Shown: positions 53,469-62,053 of the stretch, piece by piece | Position numbering within the stretch: position 1 is the stretch's first letter | How the letters are laid out: the number at the start of each line of letters is the position of its first letter | Assembly: GCA_963677015.1 (NCBI GenBank) | Contig: OY781533.1 | Coordinates: 3,348,001-3,412,000 of the forward strand | Length of the DNA: 64,000 nucleotides | Direction: 5' to 3' | From: G963556115 sp963677015 | Lineage (GTDB): Bacteria > Planctomycetota > SZUA-567 | The notes under the pieces: generated by a model | What the model saw: the letters and a program-made list of their open reading frames with translations, nothing else | Told to the model about the DNA's origin: nothing | The model's database searches: none | Translations under genes and position numbers: made by a program

Positions 53469-54116
53469 ATGAAAAAACATTCATTCTTCTTAAATTTTCT
53501 TCTGCTTTCAACCATTCTGCTTAGCGGTTGCGGTAGCGACTCTCAGGATGACATTGATCAGACCCAGAAAAAACTCAAACTCATATCACAGGCGATAAAA
53601 CTTTTCAAATCCGAAAGCTACTTCGGCAAAGCGCCTTCAAACCTTGAAGACCTCTATCATTATCAGACAACATATTACAATGTACCGCAGCAAAACACAC
53701 TATATACTGAAGAAAAAGTAAATACCGATCAGAAAAAATTCGTTGAAAAAACCGACACTTTCAGTCTGATCAATAACCCCAGAGTATTTCTCAAAAGCGG
53801 CAGAGACAAAGAGGACGAAGATGAACTCCTGGCACCAGGCAAATTTGTTTCAGACTTTGACTTCCTCTCCAACTACCAGCAGTTTCTGCCTGACAACACC
53901 ATCATAGCCTGGGACAAAGCTGGCAATTTCAAAACCGGAGGGAACATTCTCTTTGAAAATGGCCAGGTCACTTTTCTGAAAGCCAGCCCTGAGGAATACC
54001 GGAGATTCACAATAGGTCTCAAGACACAGACGGACCGTGATTTCATTCGTGATATCTGTATCCGCAATAATACCGACTGCTCACTGGCGAATATTGCACA
54101 GCAAGCACAGAAATAA
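53469..54116 (+). CDS. Lipoprotein with pseudopilin-like mature domain
   Basis: 215 residues. Type II signal with lipobox LLSGC (C21). The mature part starts with a helix (DIDQTQKKLKLISQAIKLFK) and ends with IIAWDKAGNFKTGGNILFEN and GQVTFL, closely resembling the C-terminal half of PVC-type pseudopilins (compare GGANALFADGHV at 11.8 kb). It appears to keep the soluble pseudopilin-type domain while replacing the class III leader by a lipid anchor. AGGG lies seven bases before the ATG. Function is unknown. No obvious terminator follows. Confidence 0.8.
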   Translation: MKKHSFFLNFLLLSTILLSGCGSDSQDDIDQTQKKLKLISQAIKLFKSESYFGKAPSNLEDLYHYQTTYYNVPQQNTLYTEEKVNTDQKKFVEKTDTFSLINNPRVFLKSGRDKEDEDELLAPGKFVSDFDFLSNYQQFLPDNTIIAWDKAGNFKTGGNILFENGQVTFLKASPEEYRRFTIGLKTQTDRDFIRDICIRNNTDCSLANIAQQAQK

Positions 54117-54184
54117 TCCCCATTTATATTTTGATATTTTCTTGATAATTTTAAAAAAAATAAACATCTTTTTAAATAAAAATG

Positions 54185-54212
54185 CTGACATATTCGAAAA
54201 AAAAGCTACAAT
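54185..54212 (+). promoter_or_regulatory. Promoter of the PAxY-repeat protein gene
   Basis: CTGACA at 54185-54190, 16-base spacer, TACAAT at 54207-54212, giving a leader of about 125 bases. The leader contains GCTATC/GATAGC arms around a palindrome TTGCCGGCAA (about 54260-54302). Confidence 0.45.
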
Positions 54213-54343
54213 ATTATAATACTTATGATCATACAAAATTTTGAGTATGATTAAAAAACGCTATCGGATTTACCGGTATTGCCGGCAATAAGCCTGATAG
54301 CTTTGATTGATCAACCAACATGTTATTTTGAGAGGGAATTATA

Positions 54344-55378
54344 ATGAAGAACTATAAATACTTTATTATTGCCTGTGCCTGCATATTTACAGCCCTGCCA
54401 GCATTTGCAATAGACTATAATGTCGGGGATGAAGTCCCGTTTGTTGAAGGACAGCCGGCACCATCGGCAGCTCCGGGTTATGCATGGTGTCTTGAAAAAC
54501 GTAAAGCCGTACTTCAGACAATCAAAGAAAAAGTACTGGTACGTGAAGGTTCATGGTATTACGAATCTGTCCAGCCTGAATATCAGTCAAAGATGGAAAA
54601 GGTAATGGTTGAACCAGAGCAGAAAAAAGCGGTACTTGTCGCCCCCGCCCAATACAGAACTGTTACCGAAGAAAAGGTTATTCATCCTGCAAGCGTTGAA
54701 TTCAAGACTATTCCGGCGCAATACCGCTGGGCTGAAGAAGAGGTAGAGGTTGTACCGGCACGCACCGAACAGGTATTTATTCCTGCCCAGTACGAAACCT
54801 ATACCGAAAAAATTCTGGTAAAACCTGCAACCACGGTACGTGAAGAGGTACCAGGCTGTGACGAAGACGGCAGCAAGATTGACTGTTACGCCTCACGCAC
54901 CATACCTGCTGAATATGACACCATAACCAAGAAACGCCTTGTCACACCCGCCCGCACAGACAGCAAGGTTGTACCGGCACAGAAAAAAATCATGCGCGTA
55001 CGTAAAGTTGTCAGCCCGGCAAGAGTCGAAAAGGTTAATATACCTGCCCAGACCGAGCAGATATCCCGTAAAGTCATGGTAACTCCCGCAAAATACCGTT
55101 ATGAAACTATTCCGGCAAAATACAGAACTGTTGAAAGAAAGGTAATGGTAAAACCTGAAGGACGTAAGCGTGTCGAAATTCCACCTAAGTACGAAACCGT
55201 CACCAGAATGCGGGTAATTAAACCTGAACGCCTCGTCTGGGTTCTTAATTACAGAAATGCTGCCAATGCGCAGAAACAGCCTAATGCATGCCCTATCCCA
55301 GTATCCAGACGTCAGGGATCATCTCAGGTTGTTGAAGAGGTTATTGATGTTGACATGGGCACAAGTTCAAATCAGTAA
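54344..55378 (+). CDS. Exported protein with eight PAxY/VxVxPA repeats
   Basis: 344 residues. A Sec signal peptide ends in PAFA (about residue 22). From about residue 100 to 300 there are eight degenerate units of about 22 residues, each like IPAQYRTVTEKVxVxPA (examples: APAQYRTVTEEKVIHPA, IPAQYETYTEKILVKPA, IPAKYRTVERKVMVKPE). The fifth and sixth units lose the Tyr. A Cys pair interrupts the array (PGCDEDGSKIDCYASR). Similar repeats occur in envelope proteins of other Gram-negative bacteria, often with OmpA or peptidoglycan-binding domains; no such domain is here. Likely periplasmic or outer surface, all-beta, of unknown role. Terminated by a strong hairpin. Confidence 0.85.
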   Translation: MKNYKYFIIACACIFTALPAFAIDYNVGDEVPFVEGQPAPSAAPGYAWCLEKRKAVLQTIKEKVLVREGSWYYESVQPEYQSKMEKVMVEPEQKKAVLVAPAQYRTVTEEKVIHPASVEFKTIPAQYRWAEEEVEVVPARTEQVFIPAQYETYTEKILVKPATTVREEVPGCDEDGSKIDCYASRTIPAEYDTITKKRLVTPARTDSKVVPAQKKIMRVRKVVSPARVEKVNIPAQTEQISRKVMVTPAKYRYETIPAKYRTVERKVMVKPEGRKRVEIPPKYETVTRMRVIKPERLVWVLNYRNAANAQKQPNACPIPVSRRQGSSQVVEEVIDVDMGTSSNQ

Positions 55379-55406
55379 TCTTCCCTAAAACATATAATTT
55401 TTAATC

Positions 55407-55446
55407 TGTGTAGGCTCGCTTTATTCGAGCCTACACATTTCCTTTT
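55407..55446 (+). terminator. Intrinsic terminator after the PAxY-repeat gene
   Basis: Perfect 12-bp stem (55407-55418 and 55426-55437), seven-base loop, followed by TTTCCTTTT. Confidence 0.85.
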
Positions 55447-55473
55447 AATACTTTTGCTACAATGAGAATAAAG

Positions 55474-55815
55474 ATGATAAAGAAAACAGCATATGAAATA
55501 TTTACTACTGAAAATTTAAACTGCGCCCAGAGTGTACTCAAAGGGCATCAGGATGAATTTCAAGTCAGCGATCAGATGATAGATGAGTTCAGGGCTTTTG
55601 GCGGCGGCAGAGCCGACGGAAATATGTGCGGGGCCCTCTATGCAGCCACCAGACTGGTCGAGGATGAAGAGAGTCGTAAACACCTGACGGAAGCTTTTGC
55701 CGAGCAGACCGGATCCATGAAATGCCGCGAAATTCGTAAAGCCGGTAAAATCAGCTGCAAAGAATGTGTACGCATCGCCAGTGAACTGTTGAACGCAACT
55801 CTGCAGGATGCCTAA
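55474..55815 (+). CDS. C_GCAxxG_C_C family putative redox protein
   Basis: 113 residues. The family signature is present as NCAQSVL, GGGRADGNMCGALYAA, then MKCREIRKAGKISCKECV, so all characteristic cysteines are kept. These small proteins are thought to bind a metal or cluster; function is not established. ATG 55474 is preferred because GAG lies seven bases upstream; ATG 55462 has no ribosome site and lies in a promoter-like element (TGC-TACAAT at 55455-55463). If that is the real -10 box, the message is almost leaderless. A strong terminator follows. Confidence 0.88.
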   Translation: MIKKTAYEIFTTENLNCAQSVLKGHQDEFQVSDQMIDEFRAFGGGRADGNMCGALYAATRLVEDEESRKHLTEAFAEQTGSMKCREIRKAGKISCKECVRIASELLNATLQDA

Positions 55816-55850
55816 AAACAATGTGGCGCCAGAAAGCTGAGAAATATCCT

Positions 55851-55885
55851 CCCCGGACGGCAAATATACCGTCTGGGGTTTTTAA
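55851..55885 (+). terminator. Strong intrinsic terminator
   Basis: 10-bp GC-rich stem with one G-T wobble (55851-55860 and 55869-55878), eight-base loop, followed by TTTTTAATGTTTTT. It follows the C_GCAxxG_C_C gene by 35 bases. Confidence 0.92.
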
Positions 55886-55998
55886 TGTTTTTAATATTAA
55901 ATATTTATAAAAATTGAAATACATCCCCCAAAGTAAGTAATTAATCTATAGTACGCAGTATGTTATAGATTTAAATATTCAAAGACAAAAGGCTAAGT

Positions 55999-56664
55999 AT
56001 GCATTTACTTGATCTGGTATTAGGTGTAATAATTATTGGCTGGACCATAGCCGGTGGAATCACAGGCTTCACACCCCAGCTGATAACAATCCTCTCCGTC
56101 ATTCTGGCCACACTTGGATCATGGATACTATATCCTATTACTGCGTATAAACTTGAGGGAATAATTCAAAGCCCTGAAGTATCGATTATTGTTGCACCGA
56201 TACTCCTGTTCATTATAATTGGGCTGCTGAGCAAAATTCTTCTCAAGCTATTATTTAAAGTAATAACCTCAGAAGAGAAATCAGAAGGGAATTGGATTTT
56301 CGGAGCTGGCTTCGGACTTCTCAAAGGGCTTATTCTTGGCGGAGTTATCGTATATTTTCTCGGTCAATACGGAAAACCCGAGCTTGTAGAGGATTCAATA
56401 AGCTTTAAACGCTATTACCACGCAAGTGAATGGGTTGTCGAAACCGGTCAGAAGTACGGAATCGGAGATAAAATAGCCCGGGGCGCTGAATATATGCGGG
56501 AAAATATTCTACCACCCGCTAATCAACGCGGAGAATCTATTGAAACTGCAGCCACTTCCGTCTATAATGATAAAATAGCCGGTTATTTTGAAACCGATTT
56601 TTTTAATAGTGCCAGTGAATTTTTCTCTTCAGCCAAAGATACTGAAAAAGCTATAAATGACTGA
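55999..56664 (+). CDS. cvpA: CvpA family membrane protein
   Basis: 221 residues with four membrane helices in the first 125 residues (LLDLVLGVIIIGWTIAGGIT, then LITILSVILATLGSW, IIVAPILLFIIIGLLSKIL, and LLKGLILGGVIVYFLGQYG) followed by a soluble tail of about 95 residues. The helix pattern and GxxxGF turn match CvpA, needed for colicin V production or linked to purine synthesis in E. coli; general role unknown. AAAGG precedes the ATG. It stands between two terminators with metF 243 bases downstream. The tail is longer than in E. coli CvpA. Confidence 0.88.
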   Translation: MHLLDLVLGVIIIGWTIAGGITGFTPQLITILSVILATLGSWILYPITAYKLEGIIQSPEVSIIVAPILLFIIIGLLSKILLKLLFKVITSEEKSEGNWIFGAGFGLLKGLILGGVIVYFLGQYGKPELVEDSISFKRYYHASEWVVETGQKYGIGDKIARGAEYMRENILPPANQRGESIETAATSVYNDKIAGYFETDFFNSASEFFSSAKDTEKAIND

Positions 56665-56907
56665 GTTGACCTGTATCAAAAAATCACTCTAGCGTTTCAT
56701 TCAGATAATTACGGCAATAGATACTGGCAGTATTTACCGATATAATAATTGCTACTAATCAGATCTTAACTAAAGAGTTATCACTGATTAAGCTAACAGC
56801 TGTATAATTACTATATTCTCGAATATCAGTTTCTGCTGTTTCAAATCCAGCCGCAATAATGTTTGTTGTGAAAAAAGCTAATTAACTATAGAAAGAGTTC
56901 AAAATCA

Positions 56908-57801
56908 ATGATTTATAATAAGATTAAAGAACGCCTATATCATGGGAAGAAAGTGTTCAGCTTTGAGTTCTTCCCGCCACGCACCGAAAAAGGTGAAGAA
57001 CAGCTTGCAAAAACTCTGGATGACCTTTCAAAAATGCATCCGGATTTTGTCTCGGTTACCTATGGTGCCGGTGGCGGTACCAGGGAGAAAACCGAAAGAA
57101 TAGTTCTCAATATTTCTAATAACTACGGTATTGAAGTAATGCCGCATCTGACCTGTGTCGGACACAGCCATGATGATATAAAACTCATGCTCAAACGCTA
57201 TCAGGATAAAGGAATTACCAACATACTCGCATTGCGCGGTGACCCGCCAAAAGAAGGAGCCGCCTGGAAACTGGTGGAAAACGGCCCAGAGCATACTATA
57301 GATATTGTTAAAATAGCTCAGGATCTCGGCGGATTCAATATAGGAGTTGCCGGTTTCCCCGAGAAGCACCCGGAAGCAGAGACCCTCAATAGCGATATAA
57401 AATATCTCAAGGAAAAGATGGATGCAGGTGCCGGTTTTATTATCACCCAGCTATTTTTTGATAATGGACTCTACTTCAACTATGTAGCCAAAGCCCGTAA
57501 AAACGGTATAACCATTCCGATTATTCCGGGTATAATGCCGATAACCAGAATAGAACAGCTTGAGCGCTTCAAAGATATCTCCGGCTGCAAAATTCCTGCA
57601 GAACTGGAAAACGCGCTGCTGCGCGAAGAAGACCCAAAATATATTGAAGAGATCGGTCTGGCTTTCTGTGCGGCACAATGTTCCGAACTTTTAAGCAGAG
57701 GCGCTCCGGGTATTCATCTTTATACCCTCAATCAGTCCCGCTCCTGCATAACTATTCGGGCAGCACTGCAGGCACTGGGATACTGGAGTGATAACAGGTA
57801 A
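56908..57801 (+). CDS. metF: 5,10-methylenetetrahydrofolate reductase
   Basis: 297-residue FAD enzyme reducing methylene-THF to methyl-THF for methionine synthesis or, in acetogens, the Wood-Ljungdahl branch. Signatures FSFEFFPPRTEKGEEQL, SVTYGAGGGTRE, ALRGDPP and FFDNGLYFNY are intact. It is the short MetF form without the eukaryotic regulatory domain. GAAAGAG lies upstream of the ATG at a slightly long distance. No SAM or cobalamin riboswitch was recognised in the 243 bases upstream. A T-rich terminator separates it from the Mla operon. Confidence 0.97.
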   Translation: MIYNKIKERLYHGKKVFSFEFFPPRTEKGEEQLAKTLDDLSKMHPDFVSVTYGAGGGTREKTERIVLNISNNYGIEVMPHLTCVGHSHDDIKLMLKRYQDKGITNILALRGDPPKEGAAWKLVENGPEHTIDIVKIAQDLGGFNIGVAGFPEKHPEAETLNSDIKYLKEKMDAGAGFIITQLFFDNGLYFNYVAKARKNGITIPIIPGIMPITRIEQLERFKDISGCKIPAELENALLREEDPKYIEEIGLAFCAAQCSELLSRGAPGIHLYTLNQSRSCITIRAALQALGYWSDNR

Positions 57802-57820
57802 TAATTTTTGTTCAGCTTAC

Positions 57821-57861
57821 TGCTTACTTTACAATTGCAAAAGTAAGCATTTTGCTTTTTA
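57821..57861 (+). terminator. Intrinsic terminator after metF
   Basis: Perfect 10-bp stem (57821-57830 and 57840-57849) with a nine-base loop, followed by TTTTGCTTTTTAA. Confidence 0.85.
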
Positions 57862-57910
57862 ATATATATTTATTTTGTCATAATACATTACCAGAAAATG
57901 AGAATCTGCA

Positions 57911-58690
57911 ATGCTTGGATTTGTTGAAAAAACCGGAGCTTTCATTGTAACCTTTTTTCAGAATATCGGCTGTATCATTATTCTGCTGGGTAAGGTTCTT
58001 AAATCATTGAAACGCTCACGCCCTCCATTCAGAGAACTTGTCAAACAGGGCTATTTCATTGGTGTGGAGAGCACGCCGGTAATTCTGACGACCGGTGCCT
58101 TTGTCGGCATGGTTCTGGCATATGAATCATACGGACAGCTTTCACGACTGGGAGTAACCAGCTGGATCGGTCCGCTGGTCACCAATTCACTAGTACTTCA
58201 GCTTGGTCCGGTACTCTCCGGGGTTATGCTGGCCGGACGTGTCGGTTCGGCAATGACGGCTGAGCTTGGAACCATGGCGGTTACGGAACAGATAGATGCG
58301 CTTAAAACCATGGGAGTTAACCCCATAAGTTATCTGGTTGCTCCACGAGTGCTGATGGCGACAATTCTGACGCCGGTACTGACCTCATTTGCAATAGTTA
58401 TCGGTATTTTTGCTGGTTACAGTCTGTGTATATATGGTTTCGGAGTTAATGCCCATGATATGTGGGTACATACTAAAGAATTTCTGATACCTATGGATTT
58501 TGCTCAGGGACTGAGTAAAGCTGGAGCATTCGGCTGCGTAATGTCCCTTATCTGCTGCCATCAGGGGATAACTACCCGGGGTGGAGCTGAAGGGGTAGGT
58601 AAGTCAACAACCTCATCAAATGTCCAGACCTGTATCGCAATACTGATGCTGAATCTGCTGTTGACAATGATTTTCTCATTATTTTATTAG
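57911..58690 (+). CDS. mlaE: MlaE-family ABC permease
   Basis: 259 residues. Inner-membrane permease of the MCE lipid transporter that moves phospholipids between the two membranes. Five to six membrane segments; signatures ILTTGAFVGMVLAYESYGQL, LGPVLSGVMLAGRVGSAMTA and TMGVNPISYLVAPR, all MlaE. The ATG at 57911 has a weak ribosome site. First gene of mlaE-mlaF-MCE-MCE. The outer-membrane lipoprotein MlaA, MlaB and MlaC were not found in the window. Confidence 0.96.
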   Translation: MLGFVEKTGAFIVTFFQNIGCIIILLGKVLKSLKRSRPPFRELVKQGYFIGVESTPVILTTGAFVGMVLAYESYGQLSRLGVTSWIGPLVTNSLVLQLGPVLSGVMLAGRVGSAMTAELGTMAVTEQIDALKTMGVNPISYLVAPRVLMATILTPVLTSFAIVIGIFAGYSLCIYGFGVNAHDMWVHTKEFLIPMDFAQGLSKAGAFGCVMSLICCHQGITTRGGAEGVGKSTTSSNVQTCIAILMLNLLLTMIFSLFY

Positions 58691-58713
58691 TATAGATATT
58701 CAGAAAGTTGAAG

Positions 58714-59550
58714 ATGGAGAATAATTCAGAAAATTTCCTGGTTATCGATGATGTCTATAAATCCTTCGGTAAACTCCATGTACTCAATGGTATTTCAATT
58801 AATATCAGGCGTGGAGAAACGCTGAGTATCATCGGACAGTCAGGTGTCGGAAAGAGTGTAACTCTGCGCCTGCTTATCGGCCTGCTAAGACCGGACTCCG
58901 GCAACTGCTTCTTTAATGGGCGCGATATCGGCAAAATGAATGAGATGGAACTCAATGAGATGCGCAAAAAGTTCTCAATGCTTTTTCAGAGCGGCGCACT
59001 TTTTGACAGTATGACTATCGGACAGAATATAGCGTTCCCGGCAAAGTTACGCGGAATAACCTCGCCTGAGGAACTGACAGCCATAATTGAAGAAAAACTC
59101 TATCAGGTTGGTCTGGGTAAAAGCAGATTTCCTGATATGCCGTATAAAATGCCGTCTATGGTCTCTGGCGGTCAGCGCAAGCGTATCGCCCTGGCTCGCG
59201 CACTGGCGGAAGAACCGGATGTCATAATGTATGATGAACCGACTACCGGTCTGGATCCTATAATGAGTGATGCCGTCTCGGATCTGATAATTTCCACCCG
59301 GACCGAACTGAGTAAGAACAAAGAGTACAAGCTCACCAGCATCATTGTTACTCATGATATGAATGTAGCCTTCAAAACCTCGGACAGAATCATTATGCTT
59401 AATGGCGGCAAAATAGTCGGTGAAGGCACTCCGGAATATTTTATGGAGATTGAAAAGCGCGAAACAACCGCTAACATGACTGAGAACGAACTTATGATAC
59501 GGCAATTTGTCCGTGGCGAAGCTGAAGGACCGATACAGGCAGTTAAATAA
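58714..59550 (+). CDS. mlaF: MlaF-family ABC ATPase
   Basis: 278 residues. Walker A GQSGVGKSVT, Q-loop LFQSGALFDSMT, signature VSGGQRKRIALARALAEEPD, Walker B VIMYDEPTTGLDP and H-loop IVTHDMN are all intact. The SGALFDSMT part after the Q-loop is typical of MCE-associated ATPases. ATG 58714 is preferred over TTG 58708. It starts 23 bases after mlaE. It energises phospholipid movement through MlaE. No STAS partner (MlaB) is encoded next to it; a STAS gene lies at 63.1 kb on the other strand, probably unrelated. Confidence 0.96.
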   Translation: MENNSENFLVIDDVYKSFGKLHVLNGISINIRRGETLSIIGQSGVGKSVTLRLLIGLLRPDSGNCFFNGRDIGKMNEMELNEMRKKFSMLFQSGALFDSMTIGQNIAFPAKLRGITSPEELTAIIEEKLYQVGLGKSRFPDMPYKMPSMVSGGQRKRIALARALAEEPDVIMYDEPTTGLDPIMSDAVSDLIISTRTELSKNKEYKLTSIIVTHDMNVAFKTSDRIIMLNGGKIVGEGTPEYFMEIEKRETTANMTENELMIRQFVRGEAEGPIQAVK

Positions 59551-59589
59551 AAGTGTTTTAAGCAGTTGAAAAGCAGTAAATATTACAAC

Positions 59590-59607
59590 AAATTAATATA
59601 GAGATAT
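59590..59607. repeat. 18-base repeat, copy upstream of the MCE gene
   Basis: Identical to 42738-42755 (AAATTAATATAGAGATAT), in the 84-base gap between mlaF and the first MCE gene. Confidence 0.4.
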
Positions 59608-59634
59608 CGTATAAATTCTGACAGGAGCAGAAAA

Positions 59635-60840
59635 GTGGAGAAAGAGTCAAAAAAACTGGAACTTATTTTGGGAACCTTTATCTTTCTGGGCATTATTGCC
59701 ACCATGGTAATGATAGTATTCATGACCGGAGGTGCTTCTTTTCTCGATAACACCTACAAGATTGTTGTACATATAGACAATATCGGGGACCTCAAAAAAG
59801 GGGCACCGGTAAAGCTTGGCGGGGTAAACATCGGTAAAGTTGAACGTATTTCCATTGCAGAAGACAGCATTGAGGTTGTAGCCGGCATCTTTACCAAATA
59901 CGATCTGCGCTCGGATACTGAAGCCTCTATCGCTACCGCCGGTCTTGTCGGTGACTCCTTTCTGGAGCTCACCCGCGGCAAATCTAAAACTTATATTAAA
60001 AAATCCACCAGCATTGCCGATGCGCAGGAGGTAAAAGGTCTGACTCAGGCGGGAATGGCCGAACTTCTAGGACAGGTTCAGAGTATCGGTACCGAGGTTG
60101 AAAGTCTGGTGCGTAATATAAATAAAATTATCGGCAACGATGAATTTCAGAGCAATATCGAACAGACAATGGGTAATATCAATAAAGCGACCCATGAAGC
60201 TGAGAAACTTCTCGGCTCGCTCAGAGGTGAGCTTGATAATGTCGGCGTCGCAGTCAAAAATGTCGTCAAAATAACCGATTCCGCCGGCACTACAATGAAG
60301 ACCATCGACAGTTTCGTAAATCAGACTATCGGAGAACCAGAGAAGGTAAAACAGATAAATCAGACTATTGCCAATTTGAGTGAGATTACAACCTCACTTG
60401 CAGATAACCGTGAGAAAATTACTGAAACTATCAGCAATATCAGCAACACTACCGGCAATCTGGCCAATATAACCGGCAGCATCGATCCGCACAGCGGTAT
60501 TCTGCGAATTCTCAGTGATGAACAGGCCGGCAATGAACTTATGAATACGATCTATCAGGTACAGCGTGCCGCACGCTCACTCGCAACCATCGGTTTAACC
60601 GACCTGCTGGCCGACAAGCTTGCAGCTGACAAGATCTTTGAAATCTGGCAGAATGAACACCGTTTCAGCGACGCTACAGAAATGGCTGCAAAATGGAAGG
60701 AATGGATGGCCTACCAGAAACGGGTTAACAACAGCATCATGAATAACAGCAGCCGCAACAGCATAACCTCCAGAAGACAGATAACTATAAATAGCGGCAG
60801 TACCGCCGGCGTAGTTCTTCCGGCCTATGGAAGCAATTAA
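59635..60840 (+). CDS. mlaD: MCE-family lipid-binding protein (MlaD-type)
   Basis: 401 residues. One N-terminal membrane anchor (about 10-32) and an MCE domain (about 40-120: HIDNIGDLKKGAPVKLGG, VNIGKVERISI, GLVGDSFLELTRG). Then a long helical, coiled-coil-forming region (about 150-330) and a Ser/Asn-rich C-terminal tail. The MCE domain forms the periplasmic hexameric ring above MlaE; the long helix suggests a needle-like tunnel or barrel reaching further than in E. coli MlaD. Start is GTG 59635 with AGGAG upstream. The second MCE gene begins two bases after its stop. Confidence 0.94.
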   Translation: MEKESKKLELILGTFIFLGIIATMVMIVFMTGGASFLDNTYKIVVHIDNIGDLKKGAPVKLGGVNIGKVERISIAEDSIEVVAGIFTKYDLRSDTEASIATAGLVGDSFLELTRGKSKTYIKKSTSIADAQEVKGLTQAGMAELLGQVQSIGTEVESLVRNINKIIGNDEFQSNIEQTMGNINKATHEAEKLLGSLRGELDNVGVAVKNVVKITDSAGTTMKTIDSFVNQTIGEPEKVKQINQTIANLSEITTSLADNREKITETISNISNTTGNLANITGSIDPHSGILRILSDEQAGNELMNTIYQVQRAARSLATIGLTDLLADKLAADKIFEIWQNEHRFSDATEMAAKWKEWMAYQKRVNNSIMNNSSRNSITSRRQITINSGSTAGVVLPAYGSN

Positions 60841-60842
60841 AC

Positions 60843-61994
60843 ATGCAGCAAAAACAAAAAAAGTCATACTCCAGCCTCAACCTTATTCTGGGAAGCATTA
60901 CCATTATCTTCCTGGCCTTCTTTGCTGCTGCACTTGTAATAAGTGCACATAAAGATCTTCTGGATACCCGGGAAGAATATTATATTGTCAGTTTCTATCA
61001 CAATATAGGACTGCTTGAAGCAGGAGCTCCGGTAAAATACGGTGGTTTGGTTATAGGCAAAGTCGACTCGGTTGAACTTCAGTCTGATATGCGTATTAGA
61101 ATTGAATGCCGCCTGACGATGGCGCGCGCCATACCTACCGACAGCAAACTGGCAATCGCAGCAACCACGGTCAGCGGTGACACCTATCTGAATCTTATCC
61201 TGGGCACTGCTCCCACAGTACTGGCTCATTCCGATACACCTGATGATGCGCCAGTTCTCAAAGGACTCAACTTTATTGATATCGAGAGCATTGGCAGTAT
61301 ATTCACCGACATGCAGGGTATCTTCGCGATATTTTCCCGCAGTATGAAGCGGCTCTTTGGCAAAGATTCCTATACTATAACTCAATACAAATCTGCCATG
61401 TCAACAATTGATACTCTAAAAAAAGACTTTTCCTTAATTAATAATAAGAAAGATGCCTTTTTACAGGAAGTATCAATTCTTGGTTCCAGCATAACCCGAC
61501 TCAAAAAGGACATTAACACTACCCTTGATACCGTACTTCAGAATTACCCTATAGACCGGATCAAACACAGCTTCCAGAATATTTCAGGAAACATTTCCAC
61601 TCTTCAGGACACCTTTAAACAGTTCAAGAATAACGATGACATCGCAGCGATACAGAATAATATAACGACCATCAATAACTGGGTCGATACGCTTAAAATC
61701 AGCGACAAAAGTATTATGGGAATTCTACTCAGTAAAGATTGCGGCGGAGTAACTAAGACTATTTCAATGGTGGGAAATTCAGTAAAGACGGCTCAGGATT
61801 TCTCATTATTCAAGAAACTTGGTTTTTATCTTGACGGCAAAAGACTGCTGAAGAATTTCGAAGAACGCACTCATGCAGAATATCTGCCGGCATCAGTATA
61901 TATGTACAGGTGGTCGGTATTCTCGCATCAGCGTTATCTGCATAATTGTGATCTGCCCTGCGGCGCAAAAAATTGCCCTAAAGAGCTTAGATAA
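60843..61994 (+). CDS. Second MCE-family protein
   Basis: 383 residues: N-terminal anchor (about 14-35), MCE domain (about 45-130: YHNIGLLEAGAPVKYGG, LVIGKVDSVEL, TVSGDTYLNLILG), then a long helical region with many Ile/Asn/Lys (about 150-300). The C-terminus has a short Cys cluster (HNCDLPCGAKNCPKELR), absent from the first MCE protein. It is a paralogue of the gene directly upstream; the two could form mixed or stacked rings. Two-base spacing gives translational coupling. The amidase gene follows 59 bases later. Confidence 0.92.
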   Translation: MQQKQKKSYSSLNLILGSITIIFLAFFAAALVISAHKDLLDTREEYYIVSFYHNIGLLEAGAPVKYGGLVIGKVDSVELQSDMRIRIECRLTMARAIPTDSKLAIAATTVSGDTYLNLILGTAPTVLAHSDTPDDAPVLKGLNFIDIESIGSIFTDMQGIFAIFSRSMKRLFGKDSYTITQYKSAMSTIDTLKKDFSLINNKKDAFLQEVSILGSSITRLKKDINTTLDTVLQNYPIDRIKHSFQNISGNISTLQDTFKQFKNNDDIAAIQNNITTINNWVDTLKISDKSIMGILLSKDCGGVTKTISMVGNSVKTAQDFSLFKKLGFYLDGKRLLKNFEERTHAEYLPASVYMYRWSVFSHQRYLHNCDLPCGAKNCPKELR

Positions 61995-62053
61995 TAATAG
62001 TAATACCGGATAGAAGAAACTAATCTAGAACATTAAATAATAAACAAAAGACT

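Noticed and set aside
56665..56907. Region before metF considered for a SAM or cobalamin riboswitch
   Set aside because: No matching core helices or conserved boxes; only weak AT-rich sequence with a lone TATAAT at 56803-56808.
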